A stretch of 64,000 nucleotides of DNA from an uncultured Cellulomonadaceae bacterium (GTDB lineage Bacteria; Actinomycetota; Actinomycetes; Actinomycetales; Cellulomonadaceae). The notes beneath the pieces were generated by a model. That model was not told the origin of the DNA. It did not search any database and saw only the letters and a program-made list of their open reading frames with translations. The position numbers were made by a program, and so were the translations under genes. Shown piece after piece: positions 8,132-17,390 of this stretch. The first letter of the stretch is position 1, and the number at the start of each line of letters is the position of its first letter. Location of the stretch: NCBI GenBank assembly GCA_947495165.1, contig CANLXM010000002.1:310001-374000 (forward strand). The letters run 5' to 3'.

Positions 8132-10186
8132 TTAGGCCCCCGTCGTCGCGCCCTTGAACTGGCTCTCGTAGAGGGCGTGGTACGCACCCTGCTGGGCGAG
8201 CAGCTGCTCGTGGTTGCCCTGCTCGACGATCGCGCCGTCGGCCATCACGAGGATGGTGTGGGCGTCGCGGATGGTCGAGAGCCGGTGCGCGATCACGAAC
8301 GACGTGCGGTCCGAGCGCAGCGCCGCCATGGCGTGCTGCACGAGCAGCTCGGTGCGCGTGTCGACGGACGACGTCGCCTCGTCGAGGATCAGGAGCGACG
8401 GGCTCGCGAGGAACGCCCGGGCGATCGTGATCAGCTGACGCTCACCCGCGGAGATCGACCCGCTCTCGGTGTCGACCACGGTGTCGTAGCCGTCCGGGAG
8501 CTGGCGCACGAACCGGTCGACCATGGTCGCCTGCGCCGCGGCGACGACCTCGTCGTCGGTCGCGTCGAGGCGGCCGTAGCGGATGTTCTCGCGGATGGTC
8601 CCCTCGAACAGCCACGCGTCCTGCAGCACCATGCCGATGCGTGAGCGCAGGTCGTGGCGCGTGAGGTCCCGGACGTCCGTGCCGTCGAGCAGGATGCGCC
8701 CGCCGTCGAGCTCGTAGAACCGCATGACGAGGTTGACGAGCGTCGTCTTGCCGGCGCCGGTGTGGCCGACGATCGCGACGGTGTGCCCCGGCTCGGCGGA
8801 GAACGACAGGTGCTCGATCAGCGGCTCGGCGGGGTCGTAGGAGAACGAGACGTCCTCGAACACGACGCGGCCCTCGGTGCGCTCGGGGAGCTCGGCGGTG
8901 GGGGCGTCGCGCTCCTCCTCCTCGGCGTCGAGCAGCTCGAAGGTGCGCTCGGCCGAGGCCACGCCGGACTGCAGCATGTTGGCCACGGACGCGATCTCGC
9001 TGACGGGCTGGGTGAACTCGCGCGAGTACTGGATGAACGCCGTGGCGTCGCCCAGGGTCATCTGGCCGCTCGCGACCCGCAGCCCGCCGCCGACGGCGAC
9101 CAGGACGTAGGAGAGGTAGGACACGAAGGTCATCGCGGGCATGATCGTGCCGGAGACGAACTGCGCACCGAACGACGCCTTGTAGAGCTTCTCGTTGCGG
9201 TCGTCGAACTCGACGAGCATCTCCTCGCCGCGGCCGTAGGCGCGGATCAGCTCGAGTCCCGAGTAGGACTCCTCGACGTGACCGTTGAGCGCGCCCGTGT
9301 TCTTCCACTGGGCGGCGAACAGCTTCTGGGAGCGCACGCCGATGAAGCCGGCGATGATCCCGGACAGCGGCAGCGAGACGAGTGCGACCAGCGCCAGCTG
9401 CCAGGACACGACGAACATCATCACGATGATGCCGAGCACGGTCATGACGGACTGGACGAGCTGGGAGAACGCCTGCTGGAGGGCGGCCTGGATGTTGTCG
9501 ACGTCGTTGGTGACGCGGCTCATCAGGTCGCCGCGCTGGCGGGTGTCGAAGTAGCGCAGCGGCAGCCGGTTGAGCTTGTGCTCGATGTCCTCGCGCAGCC
9601 GGTAGACCACGCGCATGACGAGCTTGTTGAGGATGAAGCCCTGCGCCCACATGAGCACCGACGCGGCGACGTACATGCCGAGCACGATGGCGATCAGCTG
9701 GCCGAGCCGGTCGAAGTCGATGCCGACGCCGGGCACGACCTCCGCCTTGGTGAGGAGCTCCGCGTACTGCTCGTTCCCGGCCGCGCGCGCCTGGGCGATC
9801 ACCTGGTCGATCGGGACGTCGGGGTCGAGCCCCCGACCCAGGAAGCCGTTGAAGATGACGTCCATCGCCTTGCCGAGGATCCGCGGCGCCACGACCGTGA
9901 GCACGACGGAGACGACGACGAGCCCGATCACGATGGACATCAGGGTGCGCTCGGGGCGCAGCAGGCCGATCAGGCGCTTGGCGGACGGCCAGAAGTGCTG
10001 GGCCTTCTTGCCGGGCGTCCCGCCGAACATGTCCCCGTCCATCTCGGTCGGGGTGTAGTCGTCAGCCGTCTCGACCTCGGGGTTCTCCAGGGACGGCGAG
10101 GCCTCGGCGTCGGTGGCCACGGCAGCGCCCTCGACCGAGCCGTCGGCGGCGGGCGACCCGGGGGCGCCCTTCCTGCGTCGCGCCAT
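8132..10186 (-). CDS. Heterodimeric ABC exporter, subunit with the catalytic Walker B
   Basis: The 684-residue half-transporter has an acidic N-terminal extension (about 1-60), a six-helix transmembrane domain (about 75-400) and an NBD: Walker A GHTGAGKTT, signature SAGERQ (degenerate, normally SGGQ), Walker B LLILDEATSSVD with the catalytic Glu present, and H-loop IAHR intact. It complements the defects of its partner, so the two form an asymmetric heterodimer of the LmrCD/BmrCD/TmrAB kind that probably exports drugs or lipids. Its ATG (10186) overlaps the partner's TGA by one base (TGATG), giving translational coupling and equal stoichiometry. Confidence 0.92.
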   Translation of the reverse strand: MARRRKGAPGSPAADGSVEGAAVATDAEASPSLENPEVETADDYTPTEMDGDMFGGTPGKKAQHFWPSAKRLIGLLRPERTLMSIVIGLVVVSVVLTVVAPRILGKAMDVIFNGFLGRGLDPDVPIDQVIAQARAAGNEQYAELLTKAEVVPGVGIDFDRLGQLIAIVLGMYVAASVLMWAQGFILNKLVMRVVYRLREDIEHKLNRLPLRYFDTRQRGDLMSRVTNDVDNIQAALQQAFSQLVQSVMTVLGIIVMMFVVSWQLALVALVSLPLSGIIAGFIGVRSQKLFAAQWKNTGALNGHVEESYSGLELIRAYGRGEEMLVEFDDRNEKLYKASFGAQFVSGTIMPAMTFVSYLSYVLVAVGGGLRVASGQMTLGDATAFIQYSREFTQPVSEIASVANMLQSGVASAERTFELLDAEEEERDAPTAELPERTEGRVVFEDVSFSYDPAEPLIEHLSFSAEPGHTVAIVGHTGAGKTTLVNLVMRFYELDGGRILLDGTDVRDLTRHDLRSRIGMVLQDAWLFEGTIRENIRYGRLDATDDEVVAAAQATMVDRFVRQLPDGYDTVVDTESGSISAGERQLITIARAFLASPSLLILDEATSSVDTRTELLVQHAMAALRSDRTSFVIAHRLSTIRDAHTILVMADGAIVEQGNHEQLLAQQGAYHALYESQFKGATTGA

Positions 10187-11919
10187 CACGCTGCTCCCTC
10201 GATGCTCATCTGCGACTCGACGATCTCCCGGTATGTGTCGTTCGACTCGAGGAGCTCGTCGTGCGTGCCCGTGCCGACGACCTTGCCGCCGTCGAGCACG
10301 ATGATCTGGTCGGCCTCGCGGATCGTGGAGATCCGCTGGGCCACGATGATGACGGTCGCGCCCTGGGTCGCCTGCCCGAGCGCCGCCCGCAGCCGGGCGT
10401 CCGTGGTGACGTCGAGCGCGGAGAAGGAGTCGTCGAACAGGTACACCGACGGCTTGGCGACCAGGGCCCGCGCGATGGCCAGGCGCTGCCGCTGGCCGCC
10501 CGAGACGTTGGTGCCGCCCTGTGCCACGTGCTCCTCGAGCCCGTCGGAGCGTTCCCGCACGAAGTCCTCCGCCTGCGCCACGCGCAGGGCCTCCCACATC
10601 TCGTCCTCGGTCGCTTCCGGCCGCCCGAACCGGAGGTTGGTCGCGAACGTGCCGGAGAACAGGTACGGCCGCTGCGGGACCAGCCCGACGAGGCCGGCGA
10701 GCTGGCTGCGGTCGAGGCCGGACACCGGGACGCCGCCGATCGTCACGAGGCCCGATTGCGGCTCGTACAGTCGCGGGACCAGGTTGAGGAGCGTCGTCTT
10801 GCCCGCCCCCGTGGAACCGACGATCGCCGTCGTCTGGCCAGGGCGGGCCACAAAGCTGACCTGGTCGAGGACGGGAAGCTCGGCGCCCGGGTAGCCGAAG
10901 GTGACCTCCCGGAACTCGACCTCGCCCGACGTCGGCGCCTCGGCGGACCCGGTGGCCGCGCGCATCGTCGGCACGACGTCGAACAGCTCCTCGAGGCGCT
11001 CGGCGGAGACCACGGCGCGCGGGATCATCATCACCATGAACACGCCCATCATCACCGCGACGAGGATCTGCAGCAGGTACTGCAGGAACGCCGTGAGCGC
11101 GCCGACGGCGATCTGACCGTCGTCCACGCGGTGCCCGCCGAACCACAGCACCGCGGCCGTCGCGAGGTGCAGGATCATCATGATGATCGGGAACATGAGC
11201 ACGAAGATGTTGCCCACCCGCACCGAGACGTCGGTGATCTGGCGGTTCGCGACGTCGTAGCGCTTCGCCTCGTGCGGCTCGCGGACGAACGCGCGGATCA
11301 CGCGGATGCCGGTGATCTGCTCGCGCAGCACGCCGTTGATCGCGTCGATGCGGTCCTGCATCGTGCGGAACAGCGGGAGCAGCTTGACCACGAGCACGGA
11401 GACGACGGCAAACAGCAGCGGCACCGAGACCCACACGAGCCAGCTCAGGCCCGGGTCCTCGCGCAGCGCCATGATGATGCCGCCGATGCACATGATGGGC
11501 GTGGAGACCATGAAGTTCAGGGTCATCAGCACGAGCATCTGGACCTGCTGCACGTCGTTCGTGTTGCGGGTGATCAGGGTCGCCGTGCCGAAGCGGCCGA
11601 CGTCGAGCGCCCCGAGCGAGTCGACCTTGCGGAACACGTCCCGCCGCAGGTCGCGGCCCACGGCCATCGCGGTGCGCGCACCGAACCAGATCGCGGCGAT
11701 CGCGGCCGTGACCTGCAGGAGGCAGACGAGCAGCATGCGCACGCCCGTGGACCAGATGAAGTCGACGTCGCCCCGCGAGACGCCCTCGTCGATGATGCGG
11801 GCGTTGAGGCTCGGCAGGTAGAGGGTCGCGATGGTCGACACGAGCTGGAGCGCGATGACGGCCGCGATCCAGGCGCGGTACGGCCGTGCGTAGCGCAGGG
11901 CGAGGCGCAAGAGGGTCAC
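10186..11919 (-). CDS. Heterodimeric ABC exporter, subunit with degenerate catalytic residues
   Basis: The 577-residue half-transporter has a six-helix membrane domain (about 1-310) and an NBD: Walker A GSTGAGKTT, canonical signature SGGQRQ, Walker B VYLFDDSFSALD with Asp replacing the catalytic Glu, and Gln in place of the H-loop His (IIVAQRIST). It therefore builds the non-hydrolysing ATP site, while its good signature motif completes the active site on the partner. GTG 11919 has a GGAAGGA Shine-Dalgarno six bases upstream, and a TAGGCT -10 lies at 11950-11955. It is the first gene of a two-gene operon. Confidence 0.92.
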   Translation of the reverse strand: MTLLRLALRYARPYRAWIAAVIALQLVSTIATLYLPSLNARIIDEGVSRGDVDFIWSTGVRMLLVCLLQVTAAIAAIWFGARTAMAVGRDLRRDVFRKVDSLGALDVGRFGTATLITRNTNDVQQVQMLVLMTLNFMVSTPIMCIGGIIMALREDPGLSWLVWVSVPLLFAVVSVLVVKLLPLFRTMQDRIDAINGVLREQITGIRVIRAFVREPHEAKRYDVANRQITDVSVRVGNIFVLMFPIIMMILHLATAAVLWFGGHRVDDGQIAVGALTAFLQYLLQILVAVMMGVFMVMMIPRAVVSAERLEELFDVVPTMRAATGSAEAPTSGEVEFREVTFGYPGAELPVLDQVSFVARPGQTTAIVGSTGAGKTTLLNLVPRLYEPQSGLVTIGGVPVSGLDRSQLAGLVGLVPQRPYLFSGTFATNLRFGRPEATEDEMWEALRVAQAEDFVRERSDGLEEHVAQGGTNVSGGQRQRLAIARALVAKPSVYLFDDSFSALDVTTDARLRAALGQATQGATVIIVAQRISTIREADQIIVLDGGKVVGTGTHDELLESNDTYREIVESQMSIEGAA

Positions 11920-12020
11920 GAAGGGTCCTTCCGGAGGGCTGCTGCGGCGAGCCTAACCCCGCGCACCGACACAGCGGGAGGCTTTTCTGACACGACGTCG
12001 TCGACCTCCGCGCGCGGCCT

Positions 12021-13220
12021 TCAGGCGGCGGGCGGCGCCCACGCCAGCACGGCCCCGGTCCCCCGCGCCGCGAGCGCGCCCGGCACCGACCACGCGGCCA
12101 GGTTTCGGGCACCGACGGCGAGGCGCCCCTCGAGCCCGGCGCCGAACCGCGCGGCGGCGAGCGAGCGCCGCGCGATCGCCTGCGTCCGCGGTCGGCGCGC
12201 GCGCTCGTACCGCTCGAGCGCGGAGCCGACCGGGTCGCCCGAGGACCGCGCGCCGTCGGACCCGAGGAAGATCCCCAGCGTGACGCCGTCCTCGATCGAG
12301 GAGTTCGCGCCCTGGCCCATGGTCGGGAGCATCGCGTGCGCGGCGTCGCCCACGAGCACCACACGTCCCGCGACGTAGGTGCGCAGCGGCTGCACCGAGT
12401 AGACGTCGTGCCGGATCACGTCCTCGGGTCTCGTGCGCGCGATCAGCGTCCGCGCGGGCTCGGCCCAGTCCGCGAACCGCGCGAGCGCCGCGCCCTGCTC
12501 GTCGGACCACCGGGCGCCCTCGTCCGAGGCCGCGAAGCCGTACCAGTAGACGCGCTCGGCATCGAGCCGCACGGCGCCCATCTCCGCGCCCGGACCCCAG
12601 CGCACCACGAAGCTGTCGTGCACGACCCCGGGCTCGTGCACGACGCCTCGCCACGCGGACATGCCGCAGTACCGCAGCGTGGCGGCCGGGTCGACGGCGG
12701 ACCGCACGACGCTGCGCAGCCCGTCCGCGCCGACGACGAGGTCCGCCGCCAGCCGCTCAGGCTCGCCGGCGCCGTCGGGCCGTTCCAGGAGGACGCTCGC
12801 GTGATCGCCGGGCTGCCCGGGGACGCCGGGCTCGACCCCGACGACGCGCGCCCCCGTGCGCAGCTCGGCCCCCGCAGCGGCCGCCTCGCGCAGCACGCGG
12901 TGCAGCTCCGGACGGTAGATCCCGTACACCTCCCCGAGGCGACCGGACTGCCGCGGCGTGCGCAGCAGCCAGCGGCCGCGATGGTCCATGGTGCCGTCGA
13001 GGTGCACGCGCCAGCCTGCGGCCCGGGCCGCGTCCCCGAGGCCGAGGTGCTCGAGCGCGGCCAGACCGTTGGCCGTCAGGGCGATACCGGCACCGACCTC
13101 CGCGAACCGGGGTGCCTGCTCGAGCACCGTGACGCGCCAACCGGCGCGGAGCAACGCGACGGCGGCCGTGAGCCCGCCGATCCCGCCCCCGACGACGACG
13201 GCGGTGCGCTCGGCGATCAC
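12021..13220 (-). CDS. FAD-dependent aromatic-type monooxygenase
   Basis: A 399-residue group A flavoprotein monooxygenase. The N-terminal dinucleotide fold VVVGGGIGGLTAAVALLRAG binds FAD, the middle has LVVGADGLRSVVR (the DG motif for FAD/NADPH), and GDAAHAMLPTMGQGANSSIEDG binds the FAD ribityl. These enzymes hydroxylate phenolic or polyketide-like compounds with NAD(P)H and O2; the substrate cannot be read from sequence. The GTG start at 13220 overlaps the stop of the upstream gene (GTGA), so the two are co-translated. No membrane anchor or signal is present. Confidence 0.88.
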   Translation of the reverse strand: MIAERTAVVVGGGIGGLTAAVALLRAGWRVTVLEQAPRFAEVGAGIALTANGLAALEHLGLGDAARAAGWRVHLDGTMDHRGRWLLRTPRQSGRLGEVYGIYRPELHRVLREAAAAGAELRTGARVVGVEPGVPGQPGDHASVLLERPDGAGEPERLAADLVVGADGLRSVVRSAVDPAATLRYCGMSAWRGVVHEPGVVHDSFVVRWGPGAEMGAVRLDAERVYWYGFAASDEGARWSDEQGAALARFADWAEPARTLIARTRPEDVIRHDVYSVQPLRTYVAGRVVLVGDAAHAMLPTMGQGANSSIEDGVTLGIFLGSDGARSSGDPVGSALERYERARRPRTQAIARRSLAAARFGAGLEGRLAVGARNLAAWSVPGALAARGTGAVLAWAPPAA

Positions 13221-13909
13221 GGGCGCTCCGCCCGGAGCGGCCACGGCTCCCACGGCTCGCGCAGCGCCTTGGCCATGCGCACCGCTCTCGCGCGGCCTGC
13301 GAGGGCGCGGTCGTTCCATCGCCCGCTGCTCCGCCAGCTCCGGCCATCGGCCGTCTCGAGCTCGTAGCCGAACCACAGGCTCGGTATCAGCTGCACGAAC
13401 TCGCGGTACATGCCGGCGACGATCGCAAGAACGGTGCCCTCCAGGTCTTCGGCACCACCCTCCCAGGTCTCGTCGCACGCGTCGCAGCCACAGCTCGGGA
13501 ACCCAAACTCTTGCATCAGCCCCGCGCGGAGCAGCACCCCGGGGAAGCTCGTGAAGACGAAGGCCAGCGGCGCTCCGTGAACCCCCCGCGGCACCAACCG
13601 CACGACGCGCACGAGGAAGTCCTCGTCTGGCTGAGCCACCGGCGCGCTGCCTCGCTCGACCGCACGTTCCGCCACCACAGCCGCCACCACCTCCGACCCC
13701 TCGGACACCTCGACGTCGTAGGTCTCGACCAGGTGCGCGATCAGCGCGTCCGCGACCGTGTGCAGCGGCGCGAACCGCTCGAGGTGCGAGGTGACGGAGT
13801 AGGTCTCGTCGGGAGGCCCGTCGCTCCAGCGGTCCCCGTACGGGATCACCTGCCCGTCGTCGCCGCGCACGACGACGTCGGCGATCACTGGACGCACGTG
13901 GGGCGGCAT
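13217..13909 (-). CDS. Conserved hypothetical protein (possibly DUF6226)
   Basis: A soluble 230-residue protein beginning MPPHVRPVIADVVV with a central FPSCGCDACDE motif that could bind a metal through its three cysteines. I recognise it only as a conserved actinobacterial protein of unknown function, probably the DUF6226 type. TACTCT at 13916-13921 lies six bases before the ATG, so this is the leaderless first gene of an operon whose second gene, the monooxygenase, overlaps its stop codon. Coupling suggests a shared role, but no function is known. Confidence 0.7.
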   Translation of the reverse strand: MPPHVRPVIADVVVRGDDGQVIPYGDRWSDGPPDETYSVTSHLERFAPLHTVADALIAHLVETYDVEVSEGSEVVAAVVAERAVERGSAPVAQPDEDFLVRVVRLVPRGVHGAPLAFVFTSFPGVLLRAGLMQEFGFPSCGCDACDETWEGGAEDLEGTVLAIVAGMYREFVQLIPSLWFGYELETADGRSWRSSGRWNDRALAGRARAVRMAKALREPWEPWPLRAERP

Positions 13910-13967
13910 GGCCCGAGAGTAGCGGGGTGCGTCCGAGCGCGGAATCCCCCGGTCGAGCCCGAGAATG

Positions 13968-14000
13968 CCGAAGGCCCCCGTCGTGGACGGGGGCCTTCGG
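13968..14000. terminator. Strong hairpin downstream of tRNA-Ala
   Basis: Perfect 15-bp stem (13968-13982 with 13986-14000) and a three-base loop, nine bases past the 3' end of tRNA-Ala on the minus strand. It should end tRNA transcription and shield the following operon. Confidence 0.85.
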
Positions 14001-14009
14001 GCTTCCGGG

Positions 14010-14082
14010 TGGAGCTAAGGAGATTCGAACTCCTGACCTCTTCGATGCGAACGAAGCGCGCTACCAACTGCGCCATAGCCCC
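14010..14082 (-). tRNA. tRNA-Ala (CGC anticodon)
   Basis: The minus strand folds as a full cloverleaf: acceptor GGGGCTA pairs with TAGCTCC, the D arm is GCGC-AGTTGGTA-GCGC, the anticodon stem CTTCG/CGAAG carries loop TTCGCAT (anticodon CGC), and the T arm has GTTCGAATC. The discriminator base is A and the CCA end is not encoded (ACCC follows). CGC reads GCG alanine codons, which are abundant here. Confidence 0.97.
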
Positions 14083-14164
14083 GTGAAGCGGTCCCTAGAT
14101 TAGCACCCCTGCGGAGCGGTTCGCACACCGCGTGTCGGGACGTGCCCGCCGAGCGCGGCCGGAC

Positions 14165-15367
14165 CTACTGACCGGACGCGCGGCGTCGGGCCAGGATCTG
14201 GTTGAGGTTGAGGCCCAGGCCCTCGGTCGACGTCGCCGGCTCCGTGGCCTGCTCGTCCGTGGTCGCGGTGGTCTCCGCGGAGCGCGCCGTCATCGGGGTG
14301 GTGACGTCGGCGTCCTCGAGCGGGGCGACCTCGCGGCGCGGGGCCGCCGGCTTCATCGTGTAGGTCGGGCGCGGGAGCGAGAAGCCCGCGAGCTCGCCTC
14401 CGGGCGCGCCCACAGCAGGCTCTCGGGCGGCGGCCTTCGCGCTGGCGGCCTCGTCGTCCGCGGTCGTGTCGAGCGCGGGCTCCTCGCCGACACCCGACGC
14501 ACCCGCCCCCGTCGCTCCGACCACCGGCGTCGGCACCGACGCGCGGACCTGCTCGGTCATCGCCGCGACGTCGCCGTCGACGATCACGCCGTTGGCGCGG
14601 TCGGCCTCGGCCTCGGCGGCCATCTGGCGACGCACCTCGTCCGAGGAGATCATGCGGGTGTTCGTCTGGCTGGCGTGCACGGCGTGCCCGGTGATCCGGT
14701 GGGCGTGCCCGGCCGGGACGCGCGCGCCCGGAGCGCCACGCACGACCCGGGCGGACGACGTCGGGCGCTCGCCTGCGGAGGCCGGGGCGGTGGCGCGTGC
14801 CGACGGCGCGCGGCGCGCGGACCGCAGCTGGGCCTGGTCGCGCTGCGCGGAGATCGCGGCGCGACGCCCGAGGACGAGGACCGCGCCCAGCAGCGCGGTG
14901 ACCACGCCGGGGACGAGCAGGGACAGGCTGAAGGCCGGCACCGCGGACCAGGCGATCGCGGCGAGGCCGAGGAGGGTGAGCGTCAGCACGAGACGACGGC
15001 GTGCGGCGGCGGCGCGGCGCTCGGCCAGGCTCGCCGACGGCGTCGCGACAGGGCGCGCGCCCGACGTGGCGGGGCGGGGTGCAGCAGGCTGGTCCATCGT
15101 CCGTGCTCCTTCCATCTCCGTGGTGGTGACCGTGGCCATCGGGGCGGTCAGCAGGGGAACTGCCCGTGCCGGTCCGATCGCTCGGGGTGCCTCGACCTGA
15201 CGCCGCTGCGAGTCGGCAGCGACGGCGAGGACCCGCAGCGACCCGGAGAACCGGTCATCGGTGCGGGACTGGAGAAGCTGGGAGCGGTGCTTGAGGCCGT
15301 GCGGCACGAGGTACATGCCCCACAGGCCCGCGAGCGCCAGCACACCCATACCAGCGAACGGTTCCAC
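14165..15367 (-). CDS. glpR: GlpR-like membrane receptor of the gephyrin-like division protein
   Basis: The 400-residue protein has one membrane span at the N-terminus (about 5-22), two more at about 124-170, and long disordered Ala/Thr/Pro-rich cytoplasmic stretches. By position (galU-glp-rimJ-this gene) and topology it corresponds to Rv0996 of M. tuberculosis and to GlpR of Corynebacterium, the membrane partner that links the MoeA-like protein Glp to FtsZ and the divisome. The assignment rests on synteny and architecture, since the sequence is low in complexity. TACCGT at 15375-15380 lies seven bases before GTG 15367, giving a leaderless start separate from the galU operon. Confidence 0.7.
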   Translation of the reverse strand: MEPFAGMGVLALAGLWGMYLVPHGLKHRSQLLQSRTDDRFSGSLRVLAVAADSQRRQVEAPRAIGPARAVPLLTAPMATVTTTEMEGARTMDQPAAPRPATSGARPVATPSASLAERRAAAARRRLVLTLTLLGLAAIAWSAVPAFSLSLLVPGVVTALLGAVLVLGRRAAISAQRDQAQLRSARRAPSARATAPASAGERPTSSARVVRGAPGARVPAGHAHRITGHAVHASQTNTRMISSDEVRRQMAAEAEADRANGVIVDGDVAAMTEQVRASVPTPVVGATGAGASGVGEEPALDTTADDEAASAKAAAREPAVGAPGGELAGFSLPRPTYTMKPAAPRREVAPLEDADVTTPMTARSAETTATTDEQATEPATSTEGLGLNLNQILARRRASGQ

Positions 15368-15545
15368 GCCACTGACGGTAAGCGAGGCGCGCCGCGGTTC
15401 CGGGGACGCGCGCGGCGTGTCTTACACGGGTGTCATTTACCCGTTCGTGAGGCTGGCCGCCCGCAGATTCCAGGTTGGGAGCACTTGTGCACGCGTCCGC
15501 CGTGCAAGAGTGCTCCGAAGCTTGCGGAGTTCGCGCGCCCCCGCG

Positions 15546-16160
15546 CTACTGCATCGCCTCGCGGGTGCGCTGCCAGCGGGCCAGCAGCCCGTCAGGGACG
15601 TCCTCGGTGGTCACGGCGAAGGTGCGGTGGTCGCACCACTCGCCCTGGATGTGCAGGTAGCGCTCGCGCACGCCCTCGTCGCGCAGCCCCAGCTTGGCCA
15701 CCACGCGCAACGACGCGGCGTTCTCGGGGCGGATGTTGATCTCCATCCGGTGCAGCCCGAGCTCGGAGAAGCAGTGGTCGACCGCGAGCGCGACCGCGGT
15801 CGGGACGATCCCCCGCCCGGCGACGTGCTGGCTGACCCAGTACCCGAGGCTCGCGGAGCACGCCGAGCCGTACATGATGGCGGACACGGTCAGCTGGCCC
15901 ACGAGCTCGTCGTTGTGCTCGATCGCGAACGGGAGCGCCGTGCCCGCCCGGGCCTGCGCCGTCAGCGACCGCACGTACCCGTGGAAGGTCGGTGGGGCCT
16001 GCACGTGGCCGAGCGGCGTGGTCGCCTCCCAGGGCTCGAGCCAGTCGCGGTTCGTCGCCCGCAGCCGCGCCCACGCGCGGCCGTCGGCCCGGCGCAGCGG
16101 GCGCAGGACGACCGGTCCGAACACCGTGTCGTCCCGGAGCTCGACCGGCCAGCCGATCAT
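15546..16160 (-). CDS. rimJ: GNAT N-acetyltransferase, RimJ/RimL type
   Basis: A 204-residue GCN5-type acetyltransferase: substrate strand GPVVLRPLRRADGRAW near the start, core ELVGQLTVSAIMYGSACSASLGYWV, the acetyl-CoA pyrophosphate loop V-AGRGIVP-TAV (about 113-120), and the C-terminal LHRMEINIRPENAASLRVVAKLGLRDEGVRERYLHI typical of RimJ/RimL ribosomal-protein or general N-alpha acetyltransferases. Its ATG overlaps the glp stop codon (ATGA), so it is co-translated with glp in the galU-glp-rimJ operon. The real substrate in this neighbourhood is unknown. Confidence 0.9.
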   Translation of the reverse strand: MIGWPVELRDDTVFGPVVLRPLRRADGRAWARLRATNRDWLEPWEATTPLGHVQAPPTFHGYVRSLTAQARAGTALPFAIEHNDELVGQLTVSAIMYGSACSASLGYWVSQHVAGRGIVPTAVALAVDHCFSELGLHRMEINIRPENAASLRVVAKLGLRDEGVRERYLHIQGEWCDHRTFAVTTEDVPDGLLARWQRTREAMQ

Positions 16161-17389
16161 CCCTCGAGCACCAGGCAGTGCACGCGCGAGCCGAGCTGCA
16201 CGTCGGTCTGGTCCTCACCGATCACCGCGAGCGCGTTGGCGCCGGCGAGCGCGGACAACGACAGCTGGTGCAGCGAGGCCGGGTCCGCGACCGGCGCGAC
16301 GAGGTACCCGTCGTCGGGGCTGCCCGTCAGGCGCGCGGGGACGAACTCGCGCTTGCCCGCCGGGCTCGTCCAGGCGGTGTTCGCGTAGGCCGGCACGGAC
16401 GCGCGGAACAGCTCGGTGTGCCCGGCCATGGCCCGCAGCGCGGGGCGGACGAACACCTCGAACGAGATCTGCGCCGCCACGGGGTGCCCCGGCAGGGAGA
16501 AGATCGGCACCGCGTCCCCCTCCGGACCGACGACGCCGAACCCCTGCCGCAGCCCGGGAGACATGGCGACGTGGTCGAACCGCACCGTCCCGAGCGGCCC
16601 GAGGACGTCCTTGAGCGTGTCGTGCGTGCCCTCGGACAGCCCGCCGGTGGTGATGACGAGGTCGGCCCGCACCAGCTGGTCCTCGAGCATCTCGCGCAGG
16701 GTCGCACGGTCGTCGGACACCGCGGCGACGGGGATCGCGATGGCTCCGGCGTCGGCGATCGCGATAGCGAGCGCCTGGCCGTTGGCGTTGAACACGCCGC
16801 CCCCGCGGTGCCCGGGCTCCACGAGCTCGTCACCCACGGGCACGATCACGACGCGCGGTCGCGGGTGGACCCGCACGCGGTTGCGGCCGAGCGCGGCCGC
16901 GAGGGAGATCTGCCGTGCGCCCAGCCGCAGCCCCGCGGGCAGCGGCACCTCGCCGGCGCGGGCGTCGACGCCCGGGGGGCGGATGTTGGTGCCGGCCCGG
17001 ACGGGCCGGAGCACGCGCACCTGCGCCGAGCCGCGGTCGGTGTGGTCGAGCGGCAGGACGGCGTCCGCACCCACGGGCAGCGTCGCGCCCGAGCTCACGC
17101 GGATGCTCTGGCCGGGCACGAGGCGCAGCGGCTCGTCGGAGCCCGACCAGACGTCGTGCACGACCGGCATGTGCAGCGGCGTGGCCGGGCCAGCGGCGTA
17201 GGTCTCGTCCGCGTGCACCGCATAGCCGTCACACGCCGCGACGGCGCGGGCGGGCACGTCGGCGGCGACGACGAGGTCCTCCGCGAGGATGCACCCGGCC
17301 GCGTCGGCGAGCACGACGTCGAGCGGGGGGACCGGCTTGACGGCCGCGAGCGCCTCGGACAGGTGGCTCTGGACGGACTTCACTGGCAC
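16157..17389 (-). CDS. glp: Gephyrin-like protein Glp (MoeA paralogue)
   Basis: A 410-residue protein with the full MoeA/gephyrin E-domain layout: ACDGYAV near 53, LPVGADAVLPLDHTD near 105-118, the MPT-binding-like domain PRVVIVPVGDELVEPG through ITTGGLSEGTHDTLKDVLG, FSLPGHPVAAQISFEVFVRP, and the C-terminal beta domain. The usual GGVSVGDYD is replaced by GGLSEGTHD and LPGNP by LPGHP. Corynebacterial Glp, from the same gene neighbourhood, binds FtsZ and the GlpR receptor. No other molybdopterin genes are nearby, which supports the division role over molybdate insertion. The GTG start at 17389 follows galU directly; GTG 17383 is an alternative. Confidence 0.82.
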   Translation of the reverse strand: MPVKSVQSHLSEALAAVKPVPPLDVVLADAAGCILAEDLVVAADVPARAVAACDGYAVHADETYAAGPATPLHMPVVHDVWSGSDEPLRLVPGQSIRVSSGATLPVGADAVLPLDHTDRGSAQVRVLRPVRAGTNIRPPGVDARAGEVPLPAGLRLGARQISLAAALGRNRVRVHPRPRVVIVPVGDELVEPGHRGGGVFNANGQALAIAIADAGAIAIPVAAVSDDRATLREMLEDQLVRADLVITTGGLSEGTHDTLKDVLGPLGTVRFDHVAMSPGLRQGFGVVGPEGDAVPIFSLPGHPVAAQISFEVFVRPALRAMAGHTELFRASVPAYANTAWTSPAGKREFVPARLTGSPDDGYLVAPVADPASLHQLSLSALAGANALAVIGEDQTDVQLGSRVHCLVLEG

Positions 17390-17390
17390 A

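Noticed and set aside
8132..12364. Single 1,410-residue frame spanning both ABC subunits and part of the monooxygenase gene
   Set aside because: Only 8132-10186 is coding in this frame; upstream the protein resemblance lies in the other frame, and the TGATG junction marks the true start.
16157..17389. Ordinary molybdopterin molybdotransferase MoeA
   Set aside because: The catalytic loops are altered, no other molybdopterin genes are close, and the galU-glp-rimJ-glpR neighbourhood fits Glp better. MoeA activity is not excluded.
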